From an uncultured Ruminococcus sp. (GTDB taxonomy: Bacteria; Bacillota; Clostridia; Oscillospirales; Ruminococcaceae): 39,664 nt of DNA. The notes below the pieces were generated by a model, which was not told the origin of the DNA, ran no database searches, and was given only the letters and a program-made list of their open reading frames with translations. Below are positions 6,585-14,899 of this stretch, piece after piece. Numbering within the stretch: position 1 is the stretch's first letter; each line of letters begins with the position of its first letter. The stretch is from assembly GCA_910576995.1 (NCBI GenBank), contig CAJTLC010000023.1, positions 1 through 39,664 of the forward strand, written 5' to 3'. Position numbers and translations under genes: made by a program.

Positions 6585-9284
6585 ATGAAAAAGAAGAAGA
6601 ATTTAAAAAACAGCAGCGGTATAACCGTATGCGACAGCATTGTAATGTCCGTCAAGAAAAAGCATATGAATCTCAGACGCGCAGAAGCTGTCATAATCGC
6701 TGTGACCGGCTATATTTCAGCTATTATGACATTTCTTCTCATGTTTGATTTTCATTACAATAAATCCGCTCTTGCATTGTCTGCCATAATATTTTCGGCA
6801 TTATACATATTCCTTTCTCTGATTGGAAAAAATGCGGTATGGTTCGTCCTTACGACCGTGATCGCAGCAAGCGCAGTATCTTATAAACTTATCGATTATA
6901 TTTCGATGGGATATAAATTTGTTTACAACACAATTTATCAGCGATCATATCACACTGAAATAAGCTATTACAAATTTCTAAATGAAAATTTAGAATCAAA
7001 ATCGGTCACAATTTTTTTCATTTTTTGCGCATGGATACTTGCAGTTGTAATTTATGTGTTCACGATCCATCATCCGAATTCCCTGCCGCCGCTGATCATA
7101 ACATTTCCACTGCTTGAGATCGGACTTTATAACGGAATCGAAGTTTCAGTATTCTGGGGAACTCTTTTAGTCGCATTTTGGCTTGCATTATTTGCAATGA
7201 CAACGATCGATATGGGAGAATATTCGGGAGGCAGCGGAGGATTCGTCCGAAAAGACAATATGTTTTTTCCAAAAAGGCAAATGCGGCTTAAAGTTACTGA
7301 AAAATGCGGAGTTTATATTATTATATCGGTCATTGCCATCGCCTCGCTGTCCGCAGCATTCATGAAAATCACGGATTATAAACGCAGCGATTCTATGAAT
7401 CAGCGGCGCATCGAAATTCGCGACGCAGTAAAATCGTTTTCAATGGACGATCTGGTAGACAGCCTTTCCGATATCACTGAAGCGTTCGGAGTCGATCTTA
7501 AACGAGAAAAACATAAACTCGGAAATATCGATCAAATGAAATATAAAGATACTGTCGATATGACAATAACCCTTGATACTGCTGTAAGCGGCGCAATATA
7601 TCTGAAAGATTACACAGGCTGCGTCTATGGAGACAACGAATGGACTCCCCTTTCCGATTCAGCCTATAAAAACGAAATATTTCAAGATTTTAAGAAATAC
7701 AAGATATATCCTCAGGATTTTCCGAATACATATAATCATATTATCTCCACATCACTTCCCGAATACACTATATGGATAGAATCCAAACTGCGCGGAAGCC
7801 GTACTTTTGCACCGTACGCAACGGATAACATCGGCGCGCTGGAATACGACAAAGACCGCACGGTCATCTCGAAATCGTCGAAAAAGGAGTTTTCTTATAA
7901 ATTCAGCAAGCTTGATACGGAAAAAATTGCCGATAATCTAAGTATTTCGTCTTCTACTGCTTATTTTACGAATGTTGACGGGGAGCTTGTCAGCGGTTAT
8001 ATGTATAGACCTGAAAGCATAGACGAAGAATGGCGCAGTGCGATCTTGGAATATGCCGAATCCAAAAATAAAATGGTAAACGATCAAATTGCGATCGAAA
8101 CGAAAATTACTCCGATCAGTACGTCGTCATACTATAACTCAGAATTTATTATGTCCGAACTGCTTCGTGAAGAATACGAAAACTTTGTTGAAAGATATTA
8201 TTTGCAGCTTCCGAACGATACTAATATTGCTCAGGTTCGGGAAGAATACAATGATCTTATCACTGCCGGAGAAGCTGCGGAAACCGCTTCGGAAAAAATT
8301 GCCGTACTTGACGCGCTGCGAACTCAGGTCGCTTCCAGCGTCGAATATTCCCTCCATCCCGGAAAAACTCCGAAGAACAGGGATTTTGTCAATTATTTCC
8401 TGATTGAGAATCAGAAAGGTTATTGTACTCATTATGCGACGGCAGGCGTAATTCTGGCGCGCATGGCAGGAATTCCGGCAAGATACGCAACAGGTTATGT
8501 AATAGTAGGCGATGATTTCAATGATTCAACGCGTAATTCCGACGGTACATACACAATAAATTTAAAAGACGACCGCAGCCATGCATGGATAGAAGTTTAT
8601 CTTGATGGTTACGGCTGGGTACCGTTTGAATTCACCGCAGGCTATACCGAACAGACTATAGATACGTCTCAGACTACAACCGCTGTAACGACGGATAGCC
8701 TGAATACGGAAACTACTACCGCAAATCAAAATACTGCACCGCGTAATAATCATACTACAAGAAATACAAATACAACATCTTCTCCGCAGCAAACCACCAC
8801 CTCAAGCGGAATATCCGGAAATAAAGGCGGAAGCGGTACGAAAGACGGACATTTCAAAATTTCGTATGTAATATTTGGAATCCTCTCGGCAGCAGGAATC
8901 GTACTGCTGACCATAGGCAGACGCAAATTCATAATTTATATGCGTACAAAGCATTTTACTACAGGCGCTAATTCGCGGCGAATAGTTTATATCTTCGAAT
9001 ATACGGAAAAACTCCTGAAATTTACAAATAATAAGCGCGGCGACAAACAATATATAGAATTTGCAGATTTTGTTGAAAAAAGTATAGGCGGTCTGTATTT
9101 CAAAGCCGGCAGCTATCGAAATCTCGTTGAAGTAACGCTGCGAAATGCATTCTCAAAAGAACCTCCGAATGACAGCGAAATCGAAGAATTCAAAAAGTTC
9201 ACGGAAGAATTTGCTGATAACGTATATTCCCGCGCAAATATTTTCAGAAAGTTTTATCTGAAATTTATTTCCTGCAAATATTAA
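6585..9284 (+). CDS. Membrane-bound transglutaminase-like protein (TgpA type)
   Basis: The 899-residue protein has several N-terminal membrane segments within residues 30-265, a long extracellular region, a transglutaminase core, a Thr/Ser/Asn-rich linker (about residues 690-755), a further membrane helix (about 763-783) and a cytoplasmic tail resembling DUF4129. The catalytic cysteine is Cys614 in GYCTHYAT and the histidine is His666 in RSHAW. The third position falls in GWVPFEFT, with Glu where many relatives have Asp. It probably cleaves or crosslinks peptide bonds at the cell surface, but the substrate is unknown. It is the last gene of the MoxR operon and is followed by a strong terminator. 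Confidence 0.9.
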   Translation: MKKKKNLKNSSGITVCDSIVMSVKKKHMNLRRAEAVIIAVTGYISAIMTFLLMFDFHYNKSALALSAIIFSALYIFLSLIGKNAVWFVLTTVIAASAVSYKLIDYISMGYKFVYNTIYQRSYHTEISYYKFLNENLESKSVTIFFIFCAWILAVVIYVFTIHHPNSLPPLIITFPLLEIGLYNGIEVSVFWGTLLVAFWLALFAMTTIDMGEYSGGSGGFVRKDNMFFPKRQMRLKVTEKCGVYIIISVIAIASLSAAFMKITDYKRSDSMNQRRIEIRDAVKSFSMDDLVDSLSDITEAFGVDLKREKHKLGNIDQMKYKDTVDMTITLDTAVSGAIYLKDYTGCVYGDNEWTPLSDSAYKNEIFQDFKKYKIYPQDFPNTYNHIISTSLPEYTIWIESKLRGSRTFAPYATDNIGALEYDKDRTVISKSSKKEFSYKFSKLDTEKIADNLSISSSTAYFTNVDGELVSGYMYRPESIDEEWRSAILEYAESKNKMVNDQIAIETKITPISTSSYYNSEFIMSELLREEYENFVERYYLQLPNDTNIAQVREEYNDLITAGEAAETASEKIAVLDALRTQVASSVEYSLHPGKTPKNRDFVNYFLIENQKGYCTHYATAGVILARMAGIPARYATGYVIVGDDFNDSTRNSDGTYTINLKDDRSHAWIEVYLDGYGWVPFEFTAGYTEQTIDTSQTTTAVTTDSLNTETTTANQNTAPRNNHTTRNTNTTSSPQQTTTSSGISGNKGGSGTKDGHFKISYVIFGILSAAGIVLLTIGRRKFIIYMRTKHFTTGANSRRIVYIFEYTEKLLKFTNNKRGDKQYIEFADFVEKSIGGLYFKAGSYRNLVEVTLRNAFSKEPPNDSEIEEFKKFTEEFADNVYSRANIFRKFYLKFISCKY

Positions 9285-9336
9285 AGCAAAATATGATACT
9301 ATTAATAAAGAAACAGTTGAAAACAGATATAAGAAG

Positions 9337-9375
9337 TCTGGCGTTTACAGAAAAGTTGTAAGCGCCGGATTTTTT
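9337..9375 (+). terminator. Rho-independent terminator of the MoxR operon
   Basis: A 12-base stem (TCTGGCGTTTAC with GTAAGCGCCGGA, two wobble pairs) closes a 9-base loop and is followed by six T residues. Confidence 0.85.
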
Positions 9376-9408
9376 ATACTAACTCCTACAGCAATTCGCT
9401 TTTAAAGA

Positions 9409-9437
9409 CAACACCGCACAATCTTTGTGCGGTGTTG
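9409..9437. terminator. Hairpin between convergent operons
   Basis: CAACACCGCACA and TGTGCGGTGTTG form a perfect 12-base stem with a 5-base loop. It lies between the convergent MoxR operon and the ABC-2 exporter operon. Neither side has a strong T run, so it may be a weak terminator for the minus-strand operon. Between 9376 and 9408 a CCTACAGCAATTC repeat fragment is present. Confidence 0.5.
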
Positions 9438-9469
9438 CCTTCAGTATGATGTTCGCTTATGAATATTAT

Positions 9470-9486
9470 CTATGAGAACAAGTTCT
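9470..9486. repeat. Solo end of the AGAACTTGT repeat family
   Basis: CTATGAGAACAAGTTCT differs by one or two bases from the right end of the element at 14805-14899. No matching left end is visible nearby. It contains the stop codon of the permease gene on the minus strand. Confidence 0.5.
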
Positions 9487-10099
9487 GAATCTTACAGCTA
9501 AAAACGCCTGCAGTAAGCATGATAACCGACGCTGTAAGCAGCCAGTATTTTTCTATAAAACTTCCCGAACACATTGAAAACAGAAACAAGTTTCCGAGCT
9601 TGTCTTTCATGGCAAAATTAGCGATATAATATATAAGGGAAACCATATATCCTACGGGAGCGTTTCTGCTGAATCCTGCGACAAGAAATCCTAATGAACC
9701 AAGAAAAAGTGCAGACGAAAATCCACCGATCAAATGACGAAACGTGATCTGACTTTCACAAAAACCCATCATCAGTACGAAACCGCCTATTATCAAGAAA
9801 AGCGCAATGACAGAATATATAATTCTCATAATGCAGACATTCATATAATCTATCCGTTTTGAGCGTATCACATCGCGAATATTTTCGTTTTGCTCCGGTA
9901 AAAAAATTGGAGTCAGAAGAGCCGTTCCTGTCAGAGAAAGCATCATTTCTATCGGTTGCGCAGCAAGCCGTTCATCCAGTGAAGAAACGGCAAATATAAT
10001 AGGCGTAAGAAGTGCGATCAATAATGCAACAATTAAATGCGGTACAAAATTGCGTTTAAGATTTATGCTTAAAAATTTTAAAGCGGAACGAATATCCAT
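9470..10099 (-). CDS. ABC-2 type membrane protein (second permease of the exporter)
   Basis: The 209-residue protein has about six hydrophobic segments and no soluble domain, as expected for the smaller membrane subunit of an ABC-2 exporter. The reading frame opens at 10126, but AGGAGGG nine bases upstream selects the ATG at 10099. This start lies inside the end of the preceding permease gene (overlap 44 bases), so translation is probably coupled. Its last codons (Gln-Asn-Leu-Phe-Ser-stop) are encoded by CTATGAGAACAAGTTCT at 9470-9486, which matches the end of the AGAACTTGT inverted-repeat family, so the C-terminus may have been rewritten by an insertion. Confidence 0.75.
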   Translation of the reverse strand: MDIRSALKFLSINLKRNFVPHLIVALLIALLTPIIFAVSSLDERLAAQPIEMMLSLTGTALLTPIFLPEQNENIRDVIRSKRIDYMNVCIMRIIYSVIALFLIIGGFVLMMGFCESQITFRHLIGGFSSALFLGSLGFLVAGFSRNAPVGYMVSLIYYIANFAMKDKLGNLFLFSMCSGSFIEKYWLLTASVIMLTAGVFSCKIQNLFS

Positions 10100-11309
10100 T
10101 AAAAATCCCCCTCCTTTTCTGCTCATAAATAAATGCGGTTACTGCAATGGCGATAATGGATATAACCGCATAAAATATGCGATTAAATACAAAATCGCTG
10201 AAACTGTTCATGAATGCGTCAAGCCCATACAATGAATTATGGCGAGCTATAAGAATGAATTTTCCTATGCATCCCGTCAGTCCGTTTGCCGATGAAAACA
10301 TACCGGAAAACCACCATATTCCTTGTACAAATATTGCAAGCAGCGAAGATGTGAGTTCTGTCATAAGCATTCCTACAGCGGCGGCAATCATAATATTAGG
10401 AACGAGCCAAGCAGCGGAACATCTGAAAATTGCAAATATATCTGCCGAAGCATCGGGATACATTCCGCAAACTTTGAAATCTGCGATCAAAGCGATTATT
10501 GCCACAGGGATAAGAAGCAATGTGACAAGCGCGAAATAGCGGGTAAAAATGAGTTTTACCGAAGATATCTTTCTTGAATATGCAAGCTGCTCCATATTGG
10601 ATTTTTTATCGAGAGCGGCAAGAGAAACAGCGGCAAATACCGGGAGAATTGCAAGAACTATGCCCATATAATCACAGAAAAGACGCGCATATGCGCCAGT
10701 TATTTTATCTTCTTCCAAAAAAGCATTATATTCAGCCAATGCGTCCTCATATGTCTCAGGGACAAGCGAGAAATTATCCACAATATATTCATCACTGTAT
10801 TCGGAACCTCCGCCTATGATATCGTCGGCTTCCCTCATAAGTTCGCGAAAGCGTTCGTATGTAAGCGTTTGAGAAATATTTATTTCGGGCATATTCGATT
10901 CCAACTGCGCCATTGCGCCATTTTCATCAATATAAAATCCACCCTCCTCATAATCTGTAAAATTATCAAGTTCTTCCTTGCTGATACCTGTAATTTCAGT
11001 AATTATTTTCGCCATCTTTTGTTTTTTCTTTTCATTGAGATGAACGTTTTTGCAGAATCCGACAGGATAAGCCCTGTAACTGTCCGAAAGATAATCTCTT
11101 ACAAGATTCTCGGCTGCGGCGGGCATAAGTATATCAGGAATCTCCTTTGCGATCATTCCATAACTTTCCTGACCGGGAACCGGAGCGGCGATAGGTTCTT
11201 TGCAGTCATTGTGAAACTGCGTAAAATACATTGCCATAACCGCTACGAAATATATTAGAAAAGTAAGTGAAAACAACACTTTTTTGCATTCTTTGAAAAA
11301 AAGCATCAT
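10056..11309 (-). CDS. ABC-2 type permease with large extracellular loop
   Basis: The 417-residue protein has one N-terminal membrane helix (about residues 12-28), an extracytoplasmic region of about 180 residues, then some five membrane helices. This layout is usual for ABC-2 exporter subunits in Firmicutes. ATG overlaps the stop codon of the upstream ATPase in ATGA, and GGGAGGTG provides the binding site. Together with the ATPase and the 209-residue permease it should form one exporter, placed after a two-component system. Substrate unknown; antibiotic or peptide export is the usual guess for this arrangement. Confidence 0.8.
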   Translation of the reverse strand: MMLFFKECKKVLFSLTFLIYFVAVMAMYFTQFHNDCKEPIAAPVPGQESYGMIAKEIPDILMPAAAENLVRDYLSDSYRAYPVGFCKNVHLNEKKKQKMAKIITEITGISKEELDNFTDYEEGGFYIDENGAMAQLESNMPEINISQTLTYERFRELMREADDIIGGGSEYSDEYIVDNFSLVPETYEDALAEYNAFLEEDKITGAYARLFCDYMGIVLAILPVFAAVSLAALDKKSNMEQLAYSRKISSVKLIFTRYFALVTLLLIPVAIIALIADFKVCGMYPDASADIFAIFRCSAAWLVPNIMIAAAVGMLMTELTSSLLAIFVQGIWWFSGMFSSANGLTGCIGKFILIARHNSLYGLDAFMNSFSDFVFNRIFYAVISIIAIAVTAFIYEQKRRGIFNGYSFRFKIFKHKS

Positions 11310-12202
11310 ACCTCACCTCCCGAAATGTCGCAGCCATAACTGTAAAGGCAGTACATATACGCGTCCTCCAGATTAGGTTCAGCGGCTGTTATTCCCTGTA
11401 TATCCGGTTTAACATCTGAAATAAGCCGTACAGTGGTGTATTCGCTTTGAACAAGCATTCCCGTAACAATATGATCTTTCTTGATCTGCGGAAGATATTT
11501 CTTGTTTATATTTACTGTAAAAACCTTATTATCCGCATTATGTATCAATTCTGAAACCGTACCCTGCCATAAAATACGTCCGTTATTCATGATAGCAATA
11601 TTTTCGCAGGTAGCTTCTATATCCCCGACGATATGCGTAGACAAAATAACGATGCGTTCTTCTGCAACCTCGCAAAGAAGATTTCTGAAACGTATTCTTT
11701 CTTCAGGATCAAGACCTGCCGTAGGTTCGTCGACTATAAGCACGTCAGGATTATGAAGAAGCGCCTGCGCTATGCCAAGTCTGCGTTTCATTCCGCCGGA
11801 AAGCGCCTTGACTTTTTTATGTTTATGCTCTGTAAGATTAACGCGTCTCAGCAGAATACCAATACGTTTATGCCTGAGTTCTTTATCCATACCTGATAAT
11901 ATTCCAAGATAATCAAGGCTTTCTTCAACCGTCATTGTCGGATACATAGAAAAATCCTGTGGAAGATATCCCGTCATACTTCTTATTTCTTTTGTATTTT
12001 CGATCGGTACTCCGCAAACGGTAATGCTTCCGCTTTTCTTTTGGTGAAGAGTCGCAAGCGTTTTCATAAGAGTTGTTTTTCCGGCTCCATTACGTCCAAG
12101 CAGTCCGAACATTCCCTGATTTATCGTCAGGTTGATTTTATGGAGAGCCTGCTTCTTTCCATAAAACTTATCGACATTTTTGATCACAATTTTTTTGTCC
12201 AT
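11306..12202 (-). CDS. ABC transporter ATP-binding protein
   Basis: The 298-residue protein has a full nucleotide-binding domain: Walker A GRNGAGKT at residues 36-43, Q-loop in YLPQDF, signature ALSGGMKRRLG, Walker B VLIVDEPTAGLD and the switch histidine in LSTHIV. The C-terminal 80 residues match the extension common in multidrug/bacitracin-type ABC-2 ATPases. The frame opens at 12256, but GGAGG just before the ATG at 12202 fixes the start. It is the first gene of the exporter operon and is separated from the two-component genes by a terminator. Confidence 0.93.
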   Translation of the reverse strand: MDKKIVIKNVDKFYGKKQALHKINLTINQGMFGLLGRNGAGKTTLMKTLATLHQKKSGSITVCGVPIENTKEIRSMTGYLPQDFSMYPTMTVEESLDYLGILSGMDKELRHKRIGILLRRVNLTEHKHKKVKALSGGMKRRLGIAQALLHNPDVLIVDEPTAGLDPEERIRFRNLLCEVAEERIVILSTHIVGDIEATCENIAIMNNGRILWQGTVSELIHNADNKVFTVNINKKYLPQIKKDHIVTGMLVQSEYTTVRLISDVKPDIQGITAAEPNLEDAYMYCLYSYGCDISGGEV

Positions 12203-12249
12203 AGTTACCTCCAAAATAATACTAAACTCTGATCGGTTCAGTAGACCTG

Positions 12250-12277
12250 TACTCAAAGAATAATCTTTCTATGAGTA
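12250..12277. promoter_or_regulatory. Imperfect palindrome, candidate operator of the ABC-2 exporter operon
   Basis: TACTCAAAGAAT and ATTCTTT-GAGTA-like arms face each other across four bases; 10 of 12 positions pair (the outer TACTCA/TGAGTA arms are exact). It lies between the terminator of the sensor kinase gene and the ATPase start, where the exporter promoter must be. No clear -35/-10 pair was found, which would fit an activator-dependent promoter. The neighbouring response regulator is the obvious candidate protein, but this is inference. Confidence 0.4.
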
Positions 12278-12285
12278 TAGATTCT

Positions 12286-12315
12286 AAAAATGACACAGCT
12301 TTTTGCTGTGTCATT
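12286..12315 (-). terminator. Rho-independent terminator of the first two-component operon
   Basis: AATGACACAGC and GCTGTGTCATT form an 11-base stem with a 5-base loop, followed on the minus strand by TTTAG. It is 29 bases after the histidine kinase stop codon. Confidence 0.75.
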
Positions 12316-12343
12316 ATGATAAACTATGAACTTCAACTTTTTA

Positions 12344-13522
12344 TCAACTTTTTGATTTTTTTCCGCAGAAAAATTCGGCAGTTACTTTTCCGCCGCCTTC
12401 ATGATTGGCAATCTGAAGCTTGCCTCCGCATTTTTCACATATAATACGACATATGTACAGCCCAAGTCCGAAATGAGTATCTGATTCCTTGTCGTCGCGG
12501 AAAAAAGGTTTTTCGGCATTTTCCAGAGCAGATTCCGTAAATCCTTTTCCATCGTCTGAAACTGATATTCTCATCGTAACGCCCGATACGGCAATTGCTG
12601 CGTCGATTCTGTTTTCCGCATATCGTACAGCATTGGATATAATATTCTCATAAACCTGCATTACAAGTTCGCTGTCGATAAAAATGCAGTCATAATTCAA
12701 AGACGCAGTCAAATAAAATTTTTTATCACCGCATAGAAGCCTTCCTGTTTCGACAAGATCGTCAGAAAGACTATGCGCGGAAAATGGCTTTATATCCGGT
12801 ATAATGTCTTCAAGCTTTTGTGCCGCGTTCATCTTTTGCGTATAATGTTCCAGACGGATTATCTGATTATCCATCATGGACAAAACGTTCATCAGCTTAT
12901 TTTGATCGACTTTTCCGTGCGGTACATATTGCTGCAGAAAATCCACATAGCCTTTCAATACCGTAAGAGGAGTTCGAAGATCATGAGAAAAAGCTGAATT
13001 AAGACGCTTTCTCTCCTCAAGCGATTTCCACATTTCACGATTATTTTCATAGAGCGTCATACGCATATCTTCAAAAGCGTCGCAAAGCATTCCAAGTTCG
13101 TTTTTCTTTTGGCATTTGATCTGAAAATCCAACTGATTTTCAGATATTTTCCTCGAAGCGTCCATAAGCGTTTTTATAGTTTTTCTTAACTCTATATTGT
13201 AGAACATCACCCCGGTCGCTCCAACGCAAAATACCGTCCAGAGAGGCATCAAAACTACCTGAGTATTACTGATTATCATATATATCACAGATTCCTTCTG
13301 CGTCGAAAGTCTTGAAGAATAATGAAATGCATAGTCATTAAATATGATTTCATACTCCGATACTTCCGGATCGTCCGGAGACAAATGTTCTGACAGATAC
13401 CACTCCTGAAGTTCATTTGTGCCTTGCCCTATTATCAGAATTCCTATGATTGATATTATAACGCATGGAATAAAATATATCGCAAACGACCATTTCAGAG
13501 AACCTTTTTTTACTTTACCCAT
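12344..13522 (-). CDS. Two-component sensor histidine kinase
   Basis: The 392-residue membrane kinase has helices at about residues 11-32 and 86-108 flanking an extracytoplasmic loop of about 55 residues, then a HAMP-like linker. The dimerisation motif FSHDLRTPLTVLKGY carries the phosphorylatable His180. The catalytic domain shows the N box (ENIISNAVRYA), G1 box (DDGKGF) and G2 box (GLGLYIC). The start codon lies inside the end of the response regulator gene (13-base overlap). The pair most likely controls the ABC-2 exporter downstream. Confidence 0.92.
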   Translation of the reverse strand: MGKVKKGSLKWSFAIYFIPCVIISIIGILIIGQGTNELQEWYLSEHLSPDDPEVSEYEIIFNDYAFHYSSRLSTQKESVIYMIISNTQVVLMPLWTVFCVGATGVMFYNIELRKTIKTLMDASRKISENQLDFQIKCQKKNELGMLCDAFEDMRMTLYENNREMWKSLEERKRLNSAFSHDLRTPLTVLKGYVDFLQQYVPHGKVDQNKLMNVLSMMDNQIIRLEHYTQKMNAAQKLEDIIPDIKPFSAHSLSDDLVETGRLLCGDKKFYLTASLNYDCIFIDSELVMQVYENIISNAVRYAENRIDAAIAVSGVTMRISVSDDGKGFTESALENAEKPFFRDDKESDTHFGLGLYICRIICEKCGGKLQIANHEGGGKVTAEFFCGKKSKS

Positions 13523-14181
13523 TTATATCCCATGCCCCAGACAGTCTCAATGTGGTTGTCCATATTTATTTTGCCAAGCTTTGCTCTGATTCGGCGTATA
13601 TGCTCGGCAACTACGGAAGATTCTCCCTCTGCATCATATCCCCATATTTTTTCATATATACGTTCTTTATCGAAAACCTGTCCGCAATTCAGCGATAACA
13701 GCTCTATTATCTGAAATTCTTTTTTGGCAAGATCAATTTCTGTTTCTCCTAAACTGACGGTTTTGGCATTGTAATCAATTGCAAGATCTCCAAAAAAGCG
13801 AATGTTGGATTGCTTGAAAACGCGATGATCACGACGGATATGCGCAGAAACTCGCGCGCCGAGTTCTTCAATTGAAAAAGGTTTTATTATGTAATCATCG
13901 CCTCCTGAAGCAAATCCGTTGATCTTGTCGCTGTCCTCGATACAAGCTGTCAGGAACAATATAGGACATGATACAAAGTCGCGTATTTTCCGGCATACTG
14001 ACAATCCGTCCCCATCTGGCATATTGATATCCAGCAGAATAATATCAGGATTTTGTGAAGCTTTTTGGATCGCTTCCTGTCCGTTTGAAGCTGTAATTAC
14101 AATATAGTCATTGATCTCAAAATAATCTTTCAGCAGACTTAAAACATCCTTTTCGTCGTCCGCTACGAGTATTTTATACAT
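13510..14181 (-). CDS. OmpR-family response regulator
   Basis: The 223-residue protein has a receiver domain (acidic pair Asp8-Asp9, phosphoacceptor Asp51 in LLDINMPDGDG, conserved Lys in IIKPF) and a C-terminal winged helix of the OmpR/PhoB type (HIRRIRAKLG; ETVWGMGYKW). GAGGTG lies five bases before the ATG. It overlaps the kinase gene by 13 bases. Its 5' leader contains the remnant of an inverted-repeat element at about 14210-14270. Confidence 0.94.
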   Translation of the reverse strand: MYKILVADDEKDVLSLLKDYFEINDYIVITASNGQEAIQKASQNPDIILLDINMPDGDGLSVCRKIRDFVSCPILFLTACIEDSDKINGFASGGDDYIIKPFSIEELGARVSAHIRRDHRVFKQSNIRFFGDLAIDYNAKTVSLGETEIDLAKKEFQIIELLSLNCGQVFDKERIYEKIWGYDAEGESSVVAEHIRRIRAKLGKINMDNHIETVWGMGYKWVK

Positions 14182-14209
14182 AAATTCACCTCTTAAGCAG
14201 ATGATTTTC

Positions 14210-14270
14210 GCACGTCTTTCGGCAGAATTTGTCCAAAAGACGTGCTTCTTATCCTATGAGAATAAGTTCT
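14210..14270. repeat. Deleted copy of the inverted-repeat element (copy C)
   Basis: The right end CCTATGAGAATAAGTTCT (14253-14270) matches the family ends. Just inside, GCACGTCTTT (14210-14219) and AAAGACGTGC (14236-14245) form a 10-base hairpin built from the GACGTGC core seen in copies A and B, as if the interior had been deleted. It sits between the NifX-like stop codon and the response regulator start, where the hairpin could also act as a terminator. Confidence 0.55.
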
Positions 14271-14275
14271 ATAAT

Positions 14276-14680
14276 TCAATGACAGCTTCCGCTGCATCCA
14301 TGCTTATCTTCACCGCAGTGATGACCTTCTCCGTGATGTTCACGCCCATGATGATCGCAGCGAACATCGGGATCATACGCAAGATTTCCAGCAAGCAAGG
14401 CATTCACAGCATCGTCCGCACCGCCTGATACTCCGCCGTACAATTTTATTCCTGCTTCTGAAAGCGCCATTTGAGCGCCTGCTCCGATTCCGCCGCAAAT
14501 AAGCGCGTCGACATCGATCTCAGAAAGCAGTCCTGCCAATGCGCCATGTCCGCTGCCGTTTGTACCTATGATTTTTGATTCCGTCACTTTCCCGTCAGAC
14601 GTCTCATAAATCTTGAACTGCTCCGTATGACCAAAGTGAGGAAATACGTTCCCGTTTTCATATGTTACTGCAATTTTCAT
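14276..14680 (-). CDS. NifX/NifB-type (dinitrogenase iron-molybdenum cofactor family) protein with His/Cys-rich tail
   Basis: Residues 1-105 form the small NifX-like fold: MKIAVTYENG at the start, FGHTEQFKIYE, and the glycine-rich DALICGGIGAGAQMAL. In anaerobes without nitrogenase these proteins are thought to carry or deliver iron-sulfur or metal clusters. The last 27 residues hold eight His and five Cys, a probable metal-binding tail. GAAAGGA precedes the ATG. The gene is a single transcript with a promoter at 14766-14794 and a long palindrome overlapping its start of transcription. The exact role is unknown. Confidence 0.85.
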   Translation of the reverse strand: MKIAVTYENGNVFPHFGHTEQFKIYETSDGKVTESKIIGTNGSGHGALAGLLSEIDVDALICGGIGAGAQMALSEAGIKLYGGVSGGADDAVNALLAGNLAYDPDVRCDHHGREHHGEGHHCGEDKHGCSGSCH

Positions 14681-14706
14681 AATTTTTATTTCCTTTCAAA
14701 AATTTT

Positions 14707-14724
14707 AGAGCTTGTGTTCATAGG
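14707..14724. repeat. Solo left end of the inverted-repeat family
   Basis: AGAGCTTGTGTTCATAGG is identical over all 18 bases to the left end of copy B at 4070-4087, and is preceded by TTA. No right end at the expected distance was found, so it is a solo end or a deleted element, now lying in the leader of the NifX-like gene. Confidence 0.6.
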
Positions 14725-14727
14725 TTC

Positions 14728-14772
14728 TTATAATAAAATAAGAACTAATGATACGTTCTTATTTTATTATAA
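14728..14772. promoter_or_regulatory. Perfect 18-base palindrome over the NifX-like promoter
   Basis: TTATAATAAAATAAGAAC (14728-14745) and its exact complement (14755-14772) flank nine bases. The right arm contains the -10 box of the minus-strand promoter at 14766-14771, so the palindrome spans from -10 into the transcribed leader. This is where a repressor would bind, or where a leader hairpin would form in the RNA. Confidence 0.5.
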
Positions 14773-14794
14773 CCTATATTTTTAAAAAAATCAA
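14766..14794 (-). promoter_or_regulatory. Promoter of the NifX-like gene
   Basis: On the minus strand, -35 TTGATT (14794-14789) and -10 TATAAT (14771-14766) are 17 bases apart, about 85 bases before the start codon. Confidence 0.7.
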
Positions 14795-14804
14795 CTCCGA
14801 ATTC

Positions 14805-14899
14805 AGAACTTGTGTTCATAAAATATAGTCGCCCTACTTGAAATTGGAACAAAAGAAGCTGAATAAAAATTTTTCATATTTTCTATGAACACAAGTTCT
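14805..14899. mobile_element. Short inverted-repeat element, copy D (95 bases)
   Basis: AGAACTTGTGTTCATA (14805-14820) and CTATGAACACAAGTTCT (14883-14899) are inverted repeats matching over 16 bases. The interior lacks the cores of copies A and B. The right edge meets TTA at 14899-14901, which on the minus strand is the TAA stop of the adjacent histidine kinase, so the target triplet and stop codon coincide. Confidence 0.6.
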
